From assembly GCA_019420275.1 (NCBI GenBank), contig JAHZHN010000010.1, positions 32,425-96,424 on the forward strand: 64,000 nucleotides of DNA. Direction: 5' to 3'. The stretch is from Clostridiales bacterium. Its GTDB lineage: Bacteria; Bacillota; Clostridia; Lachnospirales; Lachnospiraceae. Under the pieces are notes generated by a model. It saw only the letters and a program-made list of their open reading frames with translations, made no database searches and had not been told where the DNA came from. Both the position numbers and the translations under genes were made by a program. Below, one piece after another: positions 15,536 through 24,379 of the stretch (positions within the stretch are counted from its first letter, which is position 1; the number at the start of each line of letters is the position of its first letter).

Positions 15536-17131
15536 TTAGTCTTCAATTGTCACATCCATATGGATGCATGTCAGATCAATCATATCTTCCTCTGGCTTTG
15601 ATTGATCTAAAATTCCGACTTCCAGATCAATTTCCCGACCTGTCTGCCGGCTGATTTCCTGCTTCAGCGTTTCAATCCGCTCCGGCTTATCCAGCAGATA
15701 ACCGCTTTCCACATTCATTGCTTTTGGAAACATGATTTTTAACGCAGTTCCTTCTGTATTTACCATTAAACTTGCCTTCTGAAGTGCAAACTTCATTTGA
15801 GGCGACAGATTTCTCTTAATGTCTTTCCAATGTCTGATCAGATCTTTCAGTTCCTCTGCTTTTGCCTTTGGCAGACGTTCTTCCAGAGTCTGTTTTGGCT
15901 CCTGTGTATTTTTCTGTGATGACGGCTTTGCGGAAACTGACACAGGCTCTTGCTGCATCCGGACTCCGTTTTTTATCAGTTCATTCATTTTCTCTTCCAT
16001 CTGCCGGACTCTTTCCAGCAGACTGTTTTGATCTGTTTCCATCTGCGGTCTGCACATCTTCATCAGTTCAACTTCAACTAAAATTCTCTTGGATGTGGCA
16101 TAGCGCAGCTCATTCAAAAGATCTGACAAAATGCGGATATAACGGATCAGTGTATTTTCCTCTACACCCGCTGCTTTCTCTTGAAGGAGCTTAAGCTGAT
16201 CCGTAGATACTTCCAGTGCTTCGCTTGCCGCACTTCCCTTGCCAACCAGAAGCAGATTTCTTAAATACCACAGAAAGTCTGTGATAAATTGTGACCATTC
16301 CCTCCCCTGACTGGACACATCATCCAAAAGATCCATCATATCTGAAATATTTTCTTCCTTAATATAATCCAAAAGGCGGCTATAAACCTGGATATCCACT
16401 GTGCCAAGCACTTCCAGCACATTATCATATGTCAGTTTCTTTCCTAAATAAAAAGCGATGCACTGGTCAAGAAGACTAAGGGCATCACGCATGGATCCGT
16501 CTGCCATTCTGGCAACATATTCCAGCGCTTTGTCTTCCACTTCTACCTGTTCCTGTTCCATAAGATCTGCCAGCTGCTGTTTGATCGTATTTGTAGTAAT
16601 CCGGTGAAAATCATACCTCTGACATCTGGACAGTATTGTAATCGGAATCTTGTGTACTTCTGTTGTTGCTAAAATAAAAATCACATATTCCGGAGGTTCT
16701 TCCAGGGTCTTTAACAGAGCATTAAACGCTCCTATGGAAAGCATATGCACCTCATCAATAATATACACTTTATATTTTCCTGAAGCCGGTGAATACTGTA
16801 CCTGTTCTTTGATATCTCTGATATTATCCACACCATTGTTGGAAGCTGCATCAATTTCTATCACATTCATGGAACTTCCTTCTATAATTTCACGGCAGGT
16901 CTCACATTGATTGCACGGTTCTCCATCCTGTGGATTCTCACAGTTTACAGCTTTCGCCAGAATCTTTGCAACTGTAGTCTTTCCGGTACCTCTTGTTCCG
17001 CAAAACAGATATGCGTGGCCAATCCTTCCGGTCCTGATCTGATTCTTCAGCGTTGTAACAATATGATCCTGTCCCTTTACTTCATCAAAAGTCGTCGGCC
17101 GGAATTTTCGATATAAAGCCATATAAGACAT
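15536..17131 (-). CDS. dnaX: DNA polymerase III subunit gamma/tau
   Basis: A 531-aa clamp-loader ATPase. Walker A GTRGTGKT (45-52), zinc site Cys64, Cys73, Cys76, Cys79, Walker B DEVH (126-129) and the sensor-1 segment ILSRCQRYDF are present. The ATG at 17131 follows GAAAGGGGC and begins MSYMALYRKFRP, the family start. Codons 387-388 contain an in-frame A-AAA-AAC heptamer (plus-strand 15968-15974), a classical minus-1 slippery site; slippage would give a 438-aa product ending about 50 codons later. Whether frameshifting occurs is unknown. Confidence 0.96.
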   Translation of the reverse strand: MSYMALYRKFRPTTFDEVKGQDHIVTTLKNQIRTGRIGHAYLFCGTRGTGKTTVAKILAKAVNCENPQDGEPCNQCETCREIIEGSSMNVIEIDAASNNGVDNIRDIKEQVQYSPASGKYKVYIIDEVHMLSIGAFNALLKTLEEPPEYVIFILATTEVHKIPITILSRCQRYDFHRITTNTIKQQLADLMEQEQVEVEDKALEYVARMADGSMRDALSLLDQCIAFYLGKKLTYDNVLEVLGTVDIQVYSRLLDYIKEENISDMMDLLDDVSSQGREWSQFITDFLWYLRNLLLVGKGSAASEALEVSTDQLKLLQEKAAGVEENTLIRYIRILSDLLNELRYATSKRILVEVELMKMCRPQMETDQNSLLERVRQMEEKMNELIKNGVRMQQEPVSVSAKPSSQKNTQEPKQTLEERLPKAKAEELKDLIRHWKDIKRNLSPQMKFALQKASLMVNTEGTALKIMFPKAMNVESGYLLDKPERIETLKQEISRQTGREIDLEVGILDQSKPEEDMIDLTCIHMDVTIED

Positions 17132-17235
17132 GGCGCATGCCCCTTTCTTTCCAGTTTTTTCGCTTCTGCTATTGTACCATAATCGCAGATATTGTAAAAG
17201 GGAAAAAACCATCGAACTTTTACCCACTGTTTTCG

Positions 17236-17264
17236 TTGAAAGTGATTTTTAATTTCCTCATAAT
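17236..17264 (+). promoter_or_regulatory. Promoter of the orphan histidine kinase gene
   Basis: TTGAAA (17236-17241), 17-nt spacer, CATAAT (17259-17264), 35 nt upstream of the kinase start. Confidence 0.65.
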
Positions 17265-17298
17265 AAGAATAGAAAGAAAAAACAGGAGAATAAAAATC

Positions 17299-17988
17299 AT
17301 GAACAAATCTTATGAACTTGCTGCATTTTCACATGAGATAAAAAACAGTCTGACTCTGATCTACGGTCAGCTGCAATACATAGAAAACGAAAATACTGAT
17401 TTAAAAACAGACGAGCACTGGCTCAAAATGAAGGAGGATTTTACTTCATTGTTTGAGATGATCCGCCAGACTCTGCGTCCTTCTGATACCACATCGGCTG
17501 CCATGGAACCGTTGGATCTGATCGAGCTGTTTCAGGAGATCCAATCGTCCTGGTCTTATCAAATGAACCGTGAATATATTCACTTCCGCCTTCAGACAGA
17601 TTCTCCCGGCCCGTATTATGTGTACGGTCCAAAGGCAAAGCTGCTTCAAATGTTTCATAATCTGGTATCCAATTCGGTAAAGGCAATCAAACGAAAAAAA
17701 GGCGCCAGTCAGGCGCCAGGTATTACCGTTGTCTTAAGCCGGGAACAGGGACACATCGTATTAAATTTATCTGATACCGGCATTGGAATGACCAAAGAAC
17801 AGCAGACACGGGCTTTTTATCGGGGTGTTTCCTTCATCCCCAACGGAAACGGAATTGGCTTATCGGTTGTTCACGAAATTGCCGAAGAACTTCATATTAA
17901 AATTCACATGGATTCTGCTCTTAATCATGGGACAACATTTACCCTCGTTTTTCCGTCAACAGAACGTATAGAAGCCCTGCCAGTATAA
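17299..17988 (+). CDS. Soluble orphan sensor histidine kinase
   Basis: 229 aa with no membrane segment and no input domain: the H-box starts at once (AAFSHEIKNSLTLIYGQLQ, phospho-acceptor His12), followed by a HATPase domain with N-box (MFHNLVSNSVKAI), G1 (DTGIGM) and G2 (GNGIGLSVV). The H-box resembles sporulation-type kinases that phosphorylate Spo0A or Spo0F. The ATG at 17299 has CAGGAG upstream. No response regulator is adjacent, so its partner is elsewhere. Its last 50 nt overlap the 3' end of the convergent rhomboid gene. Confidence 0.88.
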   Translation: MNKSYELAAFSHEIKNSLTLIYGQLQYIENENTDLKTDEHWLKMKEDFTSLFEMIRQTLRPSDTTSAAMEPLDLIELFQEIQSSWSYQMNREYIHFRLQTDSPGPYYVYGPKAKLLQMFHNLVSNSVKAIKRKKGASQAPGITVVLSREQGHIVLNLSDTGIGMTKEQQTRAFYRGVSFIPNGNGIGLSVVHEIAEELHIKIHMDSALNHGTTFTLVFPSTERIEALPV

Positions 17989-18865
17989 ATCCGCTGACGC
18001 ATCCTCCAATATGAGCCGCATTATCTGTTCCCACACTCTGGAAACCGTGAAACAGACTCCCAAATACAACAAAAGCCAGCCATCTTCCATCAATCTGGCG
18101 GATTCTTTCCCTATGAAAAATAACGACTGCGATCAGTCCGCCTATGATTCCGTAAATCGCTCCGGAAGCGCCGGCACTCCAGGCAATGTCTCCGACTGCT
18201 TCATAATAAACCGCAGACGCAAGTGAGCCAAGAATTCCAGAACCTGTATATAGCAGAAAATAGGACATACTGCCCATAATCCTCTCCAGGAACGTTCCGA
18301 GAATCACAAGGGTTACCATATTTCCATAAAAATGATCCCATCCAAAATGCAGATAGTTGGAAGTAAGCAGCCGGTAAAACTGGTGATCATAAAGCACCAG
18401 ATCCGGCCGGCTGGCGCCCATATAATAAATGATATCCCCATATATCTCTGATAAAATAAACATGATCAGATTAACCGCAAAAATAAAAATCGTCACCTTA
18501 TAAGTTCCAATTGACCACGTCTTTTTTTCTTTTTTCGGACGGATTTCCCTGCTTGTCTGAAGAATCATGGAAACAGGTTCGTAAAGTTCTCCGAATTGAT
18601 GTTCCGGATCAAGAAATACATGATTTCCATGCTCTGACAACAAAATAATCATGACCGGAGTCTGAACTCCCAGCATCCTTTTTCCTTCTTCTACCATATC
18701 TTCTATTTCTTCTTGGGTTATCCTGCTTCCGTCCGGATTTTCATCATATGATACAAAAATTCCTTTGCTGTTTTGGCCTATATTTTTTACATAAACCGGA
18801 CCAGCTGCCGTATCTTTCTTTGTATATCCATGGATCCGCAGCAGTTCTATGATTCTTTGATACAT
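17939..18865 (-). CDS. Rhomboid-family intramembrane serine protease
   Basis: 308 aa: a soluble N-terminal domain of about 115 residues, then six or seven membrane helices. The catalytic dyad is Ser234 (GASGAIYG) and His285 (NAAHIGG); His178-x3-Asn182 (DHFYGN) in an earlier helix is the oxyanion/structural motif. It would cleave helices of membrane proteins. Substrates are unknown, but the next genes upstream encode a Tad pilus with several single-helix pseudopilins, which are candidate targets. The gene ends inside the convergent kinase gene (50-nt overlap). Confidence 0.92.
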   Translation of the reverse strand: MYQRIIELLRIHGYTKKDTAAGPVYVKNIGQNSKGIFVSYDENPDGSRITQEEIEDMVEEGKRMLGVQTPVMIILLSEHGNHVFLDPEHQFGELYEPVSMILQTSREIRPKKEKKTWSIGTYKVTIFIFAVNLIMFILSEIYGDIIYYMGASRPDLVLYDHQFYRLLTSNYLHFGWDHFYGNMVTLVILGTFLERIMGSMSYFLLYTGSGILGSLASAVYYEAVGDIAWSAGASGAIYGIIGGLIAVVIFHRERIRQIDGRWLAFVVFGSLFHGFQSVGTDNAAHIGGCVSGFILAGLLYVLLTEKRG

Positions 18866-18912
18866 TCCGCAATTCTCCCATTCTGATAAACGTTTTGCTT
18901 ATTGTACCACAT

Positions 18913-20082
18913 TTATCGGAATGTCCCAACTGACTCTTCATACTGAAATACTTCTCTTGCAATGGAAATGATATCTCCATTGTTCAGTTTCTGTTTTTGA
19001 ATTCTTTTTCCATTGATTTTCGTGCCATTCGTAGAATCCAAATCTTCTGCCCATACTTCTCCTTCCTCTTCGGAAAACCGGACATGCCGTCTGCTGACTC
19101 CCACTGCCTTCAATTGGTAATCGGTATCTTTGTCCAGACTGCCTATGACAAACTCTTTTCCTGTCAGTTCAATTGTTTCTTCCTGATCTTCCTTTCTTAA
19201 GTATCCCATCGGCATTTCCAGCAAAAGAACTGTTTTCTGATCATCCTCTTCCAGTCTTCTGGTAAACTCCGTCTCTTCCTCCTCTTCCAGATTTTCTTCC
19301 TTAAAAAGTCTTAACAAGCAAATTACATCTGCACAAAATGCAACAACAGATCCAAGAAACCCAAGAACAAATTTATAATACAGCCCATAGATCAGCAGCT
19401 TTACCGTGAAAAAAGCAGCAATTCCAATACACAGAAAAGAAAGAACTGCCAGAATGATTTCTTTTGCAGGAACCGTCTTGTTTTTTTCCTCTGTCCGCCC
19501 TGATTTTTCTTCACATTCCTCCGCAGATACAGGTTCGTGCTGCATGATTTCCTTCTCTTCTGGTTTCGGCTTCAAAAAATCTTTGATCTGGCGAATGTTT
19601 GGCTTTTCTTTCGTAAGATAACTGTGAAGCTCGTAATAAATCCTCGTTTTTTTTCGGTCATCGTAAGAAATCTTTTTCATGCATTCTTCTAAAAACTCCT
19701 GTATTTGATCATAGATATTTTTTTCCTGTTCCGGAAGATAACAGAGCACAGGACTGCATTCATCCCGCAGAAAAATAAGATCTTCTTCAATTTTAAGATG
19801 ATCAAGATTCAAAAGATACGATTCTATCTCTTCCAAAGCACAGAATAATTCATAAAAGAATGCTTTCGGATCCATTTGATTGATTTTTTTAATGAGTGGA
19901 AGATACATTCCAGTTTCAAAATAGTAATACTCTTCGTCATCCTCCATGCGAAATTCACATGGCAGAAGACATTCCAGCGAATGCTGTAAAAGAATCTTTT
20001 TTTCATAGGTAATATCCGCCTGCTTTTTTACTGTATAATAATTAGAAAATCCTTCTCTAATCCATTGTTCCTTCAATGACAC
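18913..20082 (-). CDS. FHA-domain membrane protein at the end of the Tad operon
   Basis: 389 aa. The N-terminal half (about 1-200) is a DUF6382-like region; then come two close hydrophobic helices (about 215-265), an acidic linker and a C-terminal FHA domain (about 305-380) with GVSRRHVRF and DSTNGTKINGKRI, the residues that bind phosphothreonine. The start is a GTG at 20082 with AAGGGG upstream, overlapping the preceding pseudopilin gene by 26 nt. FHA proteins of this type occur in Firmicute Tad loci, so it probably links the pilus to Ser/Thr kinase signalling; no kinase is in the window. Confidence 0.85.
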   Translation of the reverse strand: MSLKEQWIREGFSNYYTVKKQADITYEKKILLQHSLECLLPCEFRMEDDEEYYYFETGMYLPLIKKINQMDPKAFFYELFCALEEIESYLLNLDHLKIEEDLIFLRDECSPVLCYLPEQEKNIYDQIQEFLEECMKKISYDDRKKTRIYYELHSYLTKEKPNIRQIKDFLKPKPEEKEIMQHEPVSAEECEEKSGRTEEKNKTVPAKEIILAVLSFLCIGIAAFFTVKLLIYGLYYKFVLGFLGSVVAFCADVICLLRLFKEENLEEEEETEFTRRLEEDDQKTVLLLEMPMGYLRKEDQEETIELTGKEFVIGSLDKDTDYQLKAVGVSRRHVRFSEEEGEVWAEDLDSTNGTKINGKRIQKQKLNNGDIISIAREVFQYEESVGTFR

Positions 20083-20578
20083 TCCATCCCCTTACTTTTT
20101 CCATTTCTTCCAGATACGATGCCTGATATATTGCCTGATGCTGAAACATTTTAATGCCGAATATCTCCAAAAGATGGGCTCCCGGTACTGAAAACGAGGT
20201 ATCAATCTGAACTTTTATGTGATTTAACCCGCTTTTAACGCTGATGCTGCCTATTTTGCCCAGGAACAGGTGTGCAGACAATTCTCTTTTTAGATGTTCT
20301 TTTACTTCCCCCGCAGCAGTTTCTTTCCCCGGGAACATTTCTGTATATAAATTTCTCTGATTCAGCCTGGCGTAAGATATTTCCCCGGTATTATAATCTC
20401 CGCCCTGAAATATGTCCGTCCCTTTCAATGATACTTCTTCCATCGTTCCCTGAACAATTCCACAATTCATAAAGTAGCATACATATCCCATCAGCAGCAG
20501 AAGCGCTAAAAGGATCATCGGCAGAATCAGGCTCATTTCCACCGTTATGTACCCTCCTGTTTCCCGCATCTTTGACAT
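20057..20578 (-). CDS. TadE-like pseudopilin
   Basis: 173 aa with a type-IV-pilin-like N-terminus: GGYITVEMSLILPMILLALLLLMGY, a Gly followed by a Glu within a short polar lead and then a long hydrophobic helix (about 8-34), and a globular C-terminus. TadE/F proteins are minor pilins processed by the TadV peptidase. The ATG at 20578 with AAGGGGTG is chosen; it overlaps the preceding gene by 34 nt. The protein ends just inside the FHA gene. Confidence 0.8.
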   Translation of the reverse strand: MSKMRETGGYITVEMSLILPMILLALLLLMGYVCYFMNCGIVQGTMEEVSLKGTDIFQGGDYNTGEISYARLNQRNLYTEMFPGKETAAGEVKEHLKRELSAHLFLGKIGSISVKSGLNHIKVQIDTSFSVPGAHLLEIFGIKMFQHQAIYQASYLEEMEKVRGWSVIEGTMD

Positions 20579-21402
20579 GGCTTCACCCCTTTCAATGTAC
20601 TCTTGTCCACCTGCTGCACCGTTCTTTTTAACCCGCTGCAGGAAAGATCTGTATGATAGGCTTCTCCTTCCTTTGCAATATAAATACAAACAATCCTTCC
20701 ATCATGATACTTTGTACATTTCTCACATTCCTTATACGCCGTTTTCCCATCCAGATATTTCTCAACCTCATCATCAACTGAAATATCCAATGCCAGATGT
20801 GTACAGTTTAAATCCGTATGGTAAACACTTTCATTGGGAGTAATATATACCATTCCTTCTGATCTTTCATCACCATCCGGAACATAACCTGTCATAGCTT
20901 TCTGCCGTATTTTCTGCGTATAAATACCCGTAATCTCCGGCAGGAAAGGATACGCTTTTCGTATTGTATAAGTTAGCTTTGCTTCATATTCTTCCTTCGC
21001 ATTCTTTGTAAGCCGGATGGATGCTGCTGCTTTTGTACTTCCCCCAAGCAAACCGCTTCGGTCCAAAAATTTCCGATCTACCGAGGATAAAAATACAGCT
21101 TTCGCACTGATCCCTGACAAAATTTTTCCCCCTCCGCCTGTGCCGGCTGCTGCATATTCTGCTGTCGCTGCCTGACACACTGCCTCTTTTAAACCATGGG
21201 CAATCTGCCCATGGATCATAAGAATTTCTCCCGCTGAGGCAAGCAGGAGCAGGACAATCAAAAATAATGGCAGGATCAGACTTGCTTCTACGGTCGCTGC
21301 CCCCTCTTTAGAGGCGGAGAAAGATGTCCTCTTGAGGTCTTTGGCTTCTTTTTTATCATTTTGGACTGCCTTCTCTGAGAAATATTTTTGACAAGAGAAC
21401 AT
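20545..21402 (-). CDS. TadE-like pseudopilin with tandem H-C-CxxC motifs
   Basis: 285 aa. The pilin-type segment is GAATVEASLILPLFLIVLLLL (34-54). The C-terminal 100 residues hold a duplicated unit: V-Y-x-T-D-L-N-C with His195 and Cys200, then Cys226-x2-Cys229; and Y-H-T-D-L-S-C with His250 and Cys255, then Cys276-x2-Cys279. Each has one His and three Cys, consistent with a small metal-binding or disulfide fold like the short YHxxxC...CxxC modules seen in other Firmicute secreted proteins. Such a tandem on a pseudopilin is unusual. GGAGG lies nine bases before the ATG. Confidence 0.8.
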   Translation of the reverse strand: MFSCQKYFSEKAVQNDKKEAKDLKRTSFSASKEGAATVEASLILPLFLIVLLLLASAGEILMIHGQIAHGLKEAVCQAATAEYAAAGTGGGGKILSGISAKAVFLSSVDRKFLDRSGLLGGSTKAAASIRLTKNAKEEYEAKLTYTIRKAYPFLPEITGIYTQKIRQKAMTGYVPDGDERSEGMVYITPNESVYHTDLNCTHLALDISVDDEVEKYLDGKTAYKECEKCTKYHDGRIVCIYIAKEGEAYHTDLSCSGLKRTVQQVDKSTLKGVKPCQRCGKQEGT

Positions 21403-21423
21403 CTTTCTCCACCTCCATCTTTA

Positions 21424-22890
21424 TTAATACGATATTGTTCTCTGAAATTTCCAACTGAAAAAACTGCCGAACGGAAGTGTCATTCCGCCAAATCCTAAAT
21501 GTTTTAGCTTAAGATTTGTCGTGACCTGGCAGGATACCAGACATTGATTAATTTTAAAATTACTTTCTTCTCTGCGTATATTGTCCTCCATCAGGTCCAT
21601 CATCCGAAAATATTTCTGCTGTTTATCCTTTTGTGAAACAAATAAAAGGCCAAGGTAATCCTCATAAGACAGTCCTTGATCTGCCGGTTTTCTTTTGCAG
21701 TTCAATCCTGCCAGATTTACAAAAGAAAGCTGCCAGTTCGACGCATTCTTTACCAGCGGCACTTTTTCTCCTTCCGCCAGATTTCTTACATCTATGATTG
21801 ATTCTCCATAAGCAAGTGCCAGCAAAAGCAGATGCTTCGCAGCCGCAACAAGCGGCGGAATTCCCATAATACCAAGGATCGACCCGGCAATGATTCCCGC
21901 TTCTTTTTTCTTTGCCGCATCCTGATATACACAGACTGCATTCGTTGGAAACCTTAGTCCGATCATTTTCCAGAAAACGGACCCCAGATTTTCTTTTTCT
22001 GATTCTCTGCCTGCAATAAGATATTCCACCTCATATTGAATTCCTTCCTTTTTCTCTTTGGATGTGAAATTTCTGAAATACCCAATGCAGTATAAGATAA
22101 CTGGCAGCTCATCTGTAATTCCTGTTCCTGAAGTCATTTTTTCTGCCTGTTCCAACTGCTGCTCCATCTTTTCTTTTTTCATAAAATTCCATGTTGTTTC
22201 CTTTGATTGATCTTTTTTCCCATACTGTATCGGCACCTTTCCGGAAGATACCTTCTGCTTTCCCAAGACCAGCGTAACAGACCCTTCCCTGAGCAGTTCC
22301 ATAAATCCTTTTCTGGGATCCTCTTTTTGTATCTGAGCCTTTTCATCTTTCTCCTCCTTTTGTTCTTTTTTCTCCTCTTCTTCCTTTTCCTGAGCGGCTT
22401 TTTCGTCCTGATTCATCTGATCCCGAATACCCTCTATTTCTTTTCCTGCTTCTTTTGTACGGTCCCACCGGTCTTTCCAGGAAGACAGAAGATCAGCCGG
22501 CATTTCATATTTCATCAGTTCCCTGATCTGATACTTTAATGCCTCTCCGCCCTGATCTGTCAGATATACTTTTTTTGACAGTATCGTATTGCCAACTGTG
22601 TAGCGAAAAGAATCCTGACTGTCTTCCAGGCTGTTTTTTATTTTCTTTGAAACATCTTTCTCTGCTTTTGTTTCGTATTTGGGATCCATCGCAAAAATAT
22701 GATATTTCTCTTCCAATGCTTTTTGATAATTTCCTCTGATATGGGAAAGCCCGGCCATACAGGCTCCCATGGCTTTCCCACGTCCAACATACAGATAAAT
22801 TCCTTCTGTACAAATACTGATCAGAAGAAGAAATACAAGAAATACCGCAGCCAGAAATATTGTAATGCTGCCTCTCTCATCCTTTATCAT
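21424..22890 (-). CDS. DUF5702-like Tad-locus membrane protein
   Basis: 488 aa. It begins DERGSITIFLAAVFLVFLLLISICTEG, a single N-terminal helix of the TadG/TadE kind, followed by a long extracytoplasmic region containing a Lys/Glu-rich coiled-coil stretch (about 145-190). The segment NFTSKEKKEGIQYEVEYLIAGRESEKENL is the region I associate with DUF5702 proteins of clostridial Tad loci. Its ATG overlaps the stop of the Flp pilin gene (ATGA), showing translational coupling. Exact role is unknown; a minor pilin or assembly protein is likely. Confidence 0.75.
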   Translation of the reverse strand: MIKDERGSITIFLAAVFLVFLLLISICTEGIYLYVGRGKAMGACMAGLSHIRGNYQKALEEKYHIFAMDPKYETKAEKDVSKKIKNSLEDSQDSFRYTVGNTILSKKVYLTDQGGEALKYQIRELMKYEMPADLLSSWKDRWDRTKEAGKEIEGIRDQMNQDEKAAQEKEEEEKKEQKEEKDEKAQIQKEDPRKGFMELLREGSVTLVLGKQKVSSGKVPIQYGKKDQSKETTWNFMKKEKMEQQLEQAEKMTSGTGITDELPVILYCIGYFRNFTSKEKKEGIQYEVEYLIAGRESEKENLGSVFWKMIGLRFPTNAVCVYQDAAKKKEAGIIAGSILGIMGIPPLVAAAKHLLLLALAYGESIIDVRNLAEGEKVPLVKNASNWQLSFVNLAGLNCKRKPADQGLSYEDYLGLLFVSQKDKQQKYFRMMDLMEDNIRREESNFKINQCLVSCQVTTNLKLKHLGFGGMTLPFGSFFSWKFQRTISY

Positions 22891-23048
22891 TTGACCTGAC
22901 CTGTTTTCGACGTAATCGTCTTGAAAATATTGTTAACAACTGTCTTAATCTGTGTCTGAAAAATAATAACAAGGCCAATCAAAACAACAATAATAAGAAT
23001 CACCTCTACAACTCCCATGCCGGATTCATCCGCTAAAAATTTTTTCAT
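22887..23048 (-). CDS. Flp-type major pilin (53 aa)
   Basis: A small gene reading MKKFLADESGMGVVEVILII and on to QVK, 53 aa. The prepilin pattern is clear: a short basic/acidic leader to Gly10, then Met11 with Glu15 at +5 of the mature protein, and a 20-residue hydrophobic helix. This is the type IVb (Flp) pilin form, cut by the TadV peptidase. GAGGAGCGGGAG precedes the ATG at 23048. It lies between tadC and the DUF5702-like gene and ends in an ATGA overlap with the latter. Its size makes it easy to miss. Confidence 0.9.
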   Translation of the reverse strand: MKKFLADESGMGVVEVILIIVVLIGLVIIFQTQIKTVVNNIFKTITSKTGQVK

Positions 23049-23062
23049 CTCCCGCTCCTCCT

Positions 23063-24379
23063 TTATGTAAATGCTGCCAATGCCGGAAACATGAGCAGTG
23101 CCAGGATCACAACCAGCATAATGATCATTGGTGCCAGCAGTTTTGTACTCGCCTCCTCTCCCCGGCGTTTTGCCTGCTCTTTCCGTTCAAAAAATGCCTG
23201 TTCTTCTTCTGCCTTTAACTGCACAAATAATTCATCCGATCCTCTTGTGATGTTCTGTATTAAGATCGTAGAAAGTTTGCGGTATGGTTCCAGCCGGACC
23301 TGGCTTCCTATACTTTGAAACACTTCTTCCTGAGCCACTCCCAGCTGTAGCTGACGGCATGACTTTCCAATGACTTCATATACAAAAATTTCTTTTTTGC
23401 CGCTTTTATATTCCTTGTATATCTCTTCCATTGCGCTCGGTATGCTCATTCCTGTTTCAAGAAAAAGCACCAGCCGCTGTATAATGGCAGAATATTCTCT
23501 GCAGGAATCATCCTCTGCCCGTTTCCGATTTTTCCGACAAATTTCCTTTTCTTTGTTCCAGAAAAAAAGCACAGCACATACTCCGAAAAAAGCCCACACG
23601 ACAATATTTTTCTTGCCGGATTCTCTAAAAACCTTTCCTCCCATTAATTCCCGAGGAATGAAAAAGGTATCTTTGGAAAGATTTGTTTCTTCCAGTTTTT
23701 TTATCTCTTCAATGACAGTCTGTCTCTGTGTTTTTTTCTGTTTTCTATTTTCCGGAATAACGCAGACTGGAAACATAAAGACTTTGGTTTCTCCCTGACA
23801 GCTGGCTTCTGCCTTCAAAGAAACAATCACAGGTTTTTTTACATTATTGGAAAACACATTTCCTTCTTCATCAACAACCGATGGATCCTCACTTTCCCAG
23901 CGAATCTGAATATTTTCTCCCGGTATCTTTTCCGGAAGAAATAATGGTTTGTCTACATCATTGATGGATTCGTTTTCCCCTTTTATACTGTCATCTAAAT
24001 ACTGCTCCGCTCTTTGAAAGGCTTCCCCAATCTCCTCCTGTCTGTATCCCTTGGGCCTGACCGTCAAATAATAAGACTCCTTCTTTCCATCTGCCTCAAT
24101 TTCCAGTGTTTCTTCTTTTGCATCTTCCCCTCTGGGATTCCTTGTAATGACGATATTTCTGTCCTGAAGGAAAAAATACAGCACCATAATAAACAGAACG
24201 AAAAGAAAAAGAACGGTAAAAATCAAAACTATTTTCAACTGCCTGCAAAGACTCTCCTTTACCTTTTCTTCCAGCCGCCGGCTGCTGCCTGCAAAGTATC
24301 CCTTTATGGCTTCCCTGCGTTCTTCTTTTATATGCTCCGGCAGACGATCCGCCAGATATCCAATCCACTTATATTTCAA
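23063..24379 (-). CDS. tadC: TadC-like pilus assembly membrane protein with inserted Ig-like domain
   Basis: 438 aa. The C-terminal half is a type II secretion F domain as in TadC (RLVLFLETGMSIPSAM, then YRKLSTILIQN, ending in a hydrophobic helix). An N-terminal helix (about 47-72) is followed by about 190 extracytoplasmic residues that include a stretch IRWESEDPSVVDEEGNVF, then VIVSLKAEASCQGETKVF, very like the 'atrophied' bacterial Ig domain pattern. Ordinary TadC has no such domain. The start is a TTG at 24379 within the tadB stop region (11-nt overlap), so translation is probably coupled to tadB. Confidence 0.85.
   Translation of the reverse strand: MKYKWIGYLADRLPEHIKEERREAIKGYFAGSSRRLEEKVKESLCRQLKIVLIFTVLFLFVLFIMVLYFFLQDRNIVITRNPRGEDAKEETLEIEADGKKESYYLTVRPKGYRQEEIGEAFQRAEQYLDDSIKGENESINDVDKPLFLPEKIPGENIQIRWESEDPSVVDEEGNVFSNNVKKPVIVSLKAEASCQGETKVFMFPVCVIPENRKQKKTQRQTVIEEIKKLEETNLSKDTFFIPRELMGGKVFRESGKKNIVVWAFFGVCAVLFFWNKEKEICRKNRKRAEDDSCREYSAIIQRLVLFLETGMSIPSAMEEIYKEYKSGKKEIFVYEVIGKSCRQLQLGVAQEEVFQSIGSQVRLEPYRKLSTILIQNITRGSDELFVQLKAEEEQAFFERKEQAKRRGEEASTKLLAPMIIMLVVILALLMFPALAAFT

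Noticed and set aside
22207..22539. Plus-strand Leu/Phe-rich open frame resembling a membrane protein
   Set aside because: It is antisense to the Lys/Glu-rich coiled coil of the DUF5702-like gene.
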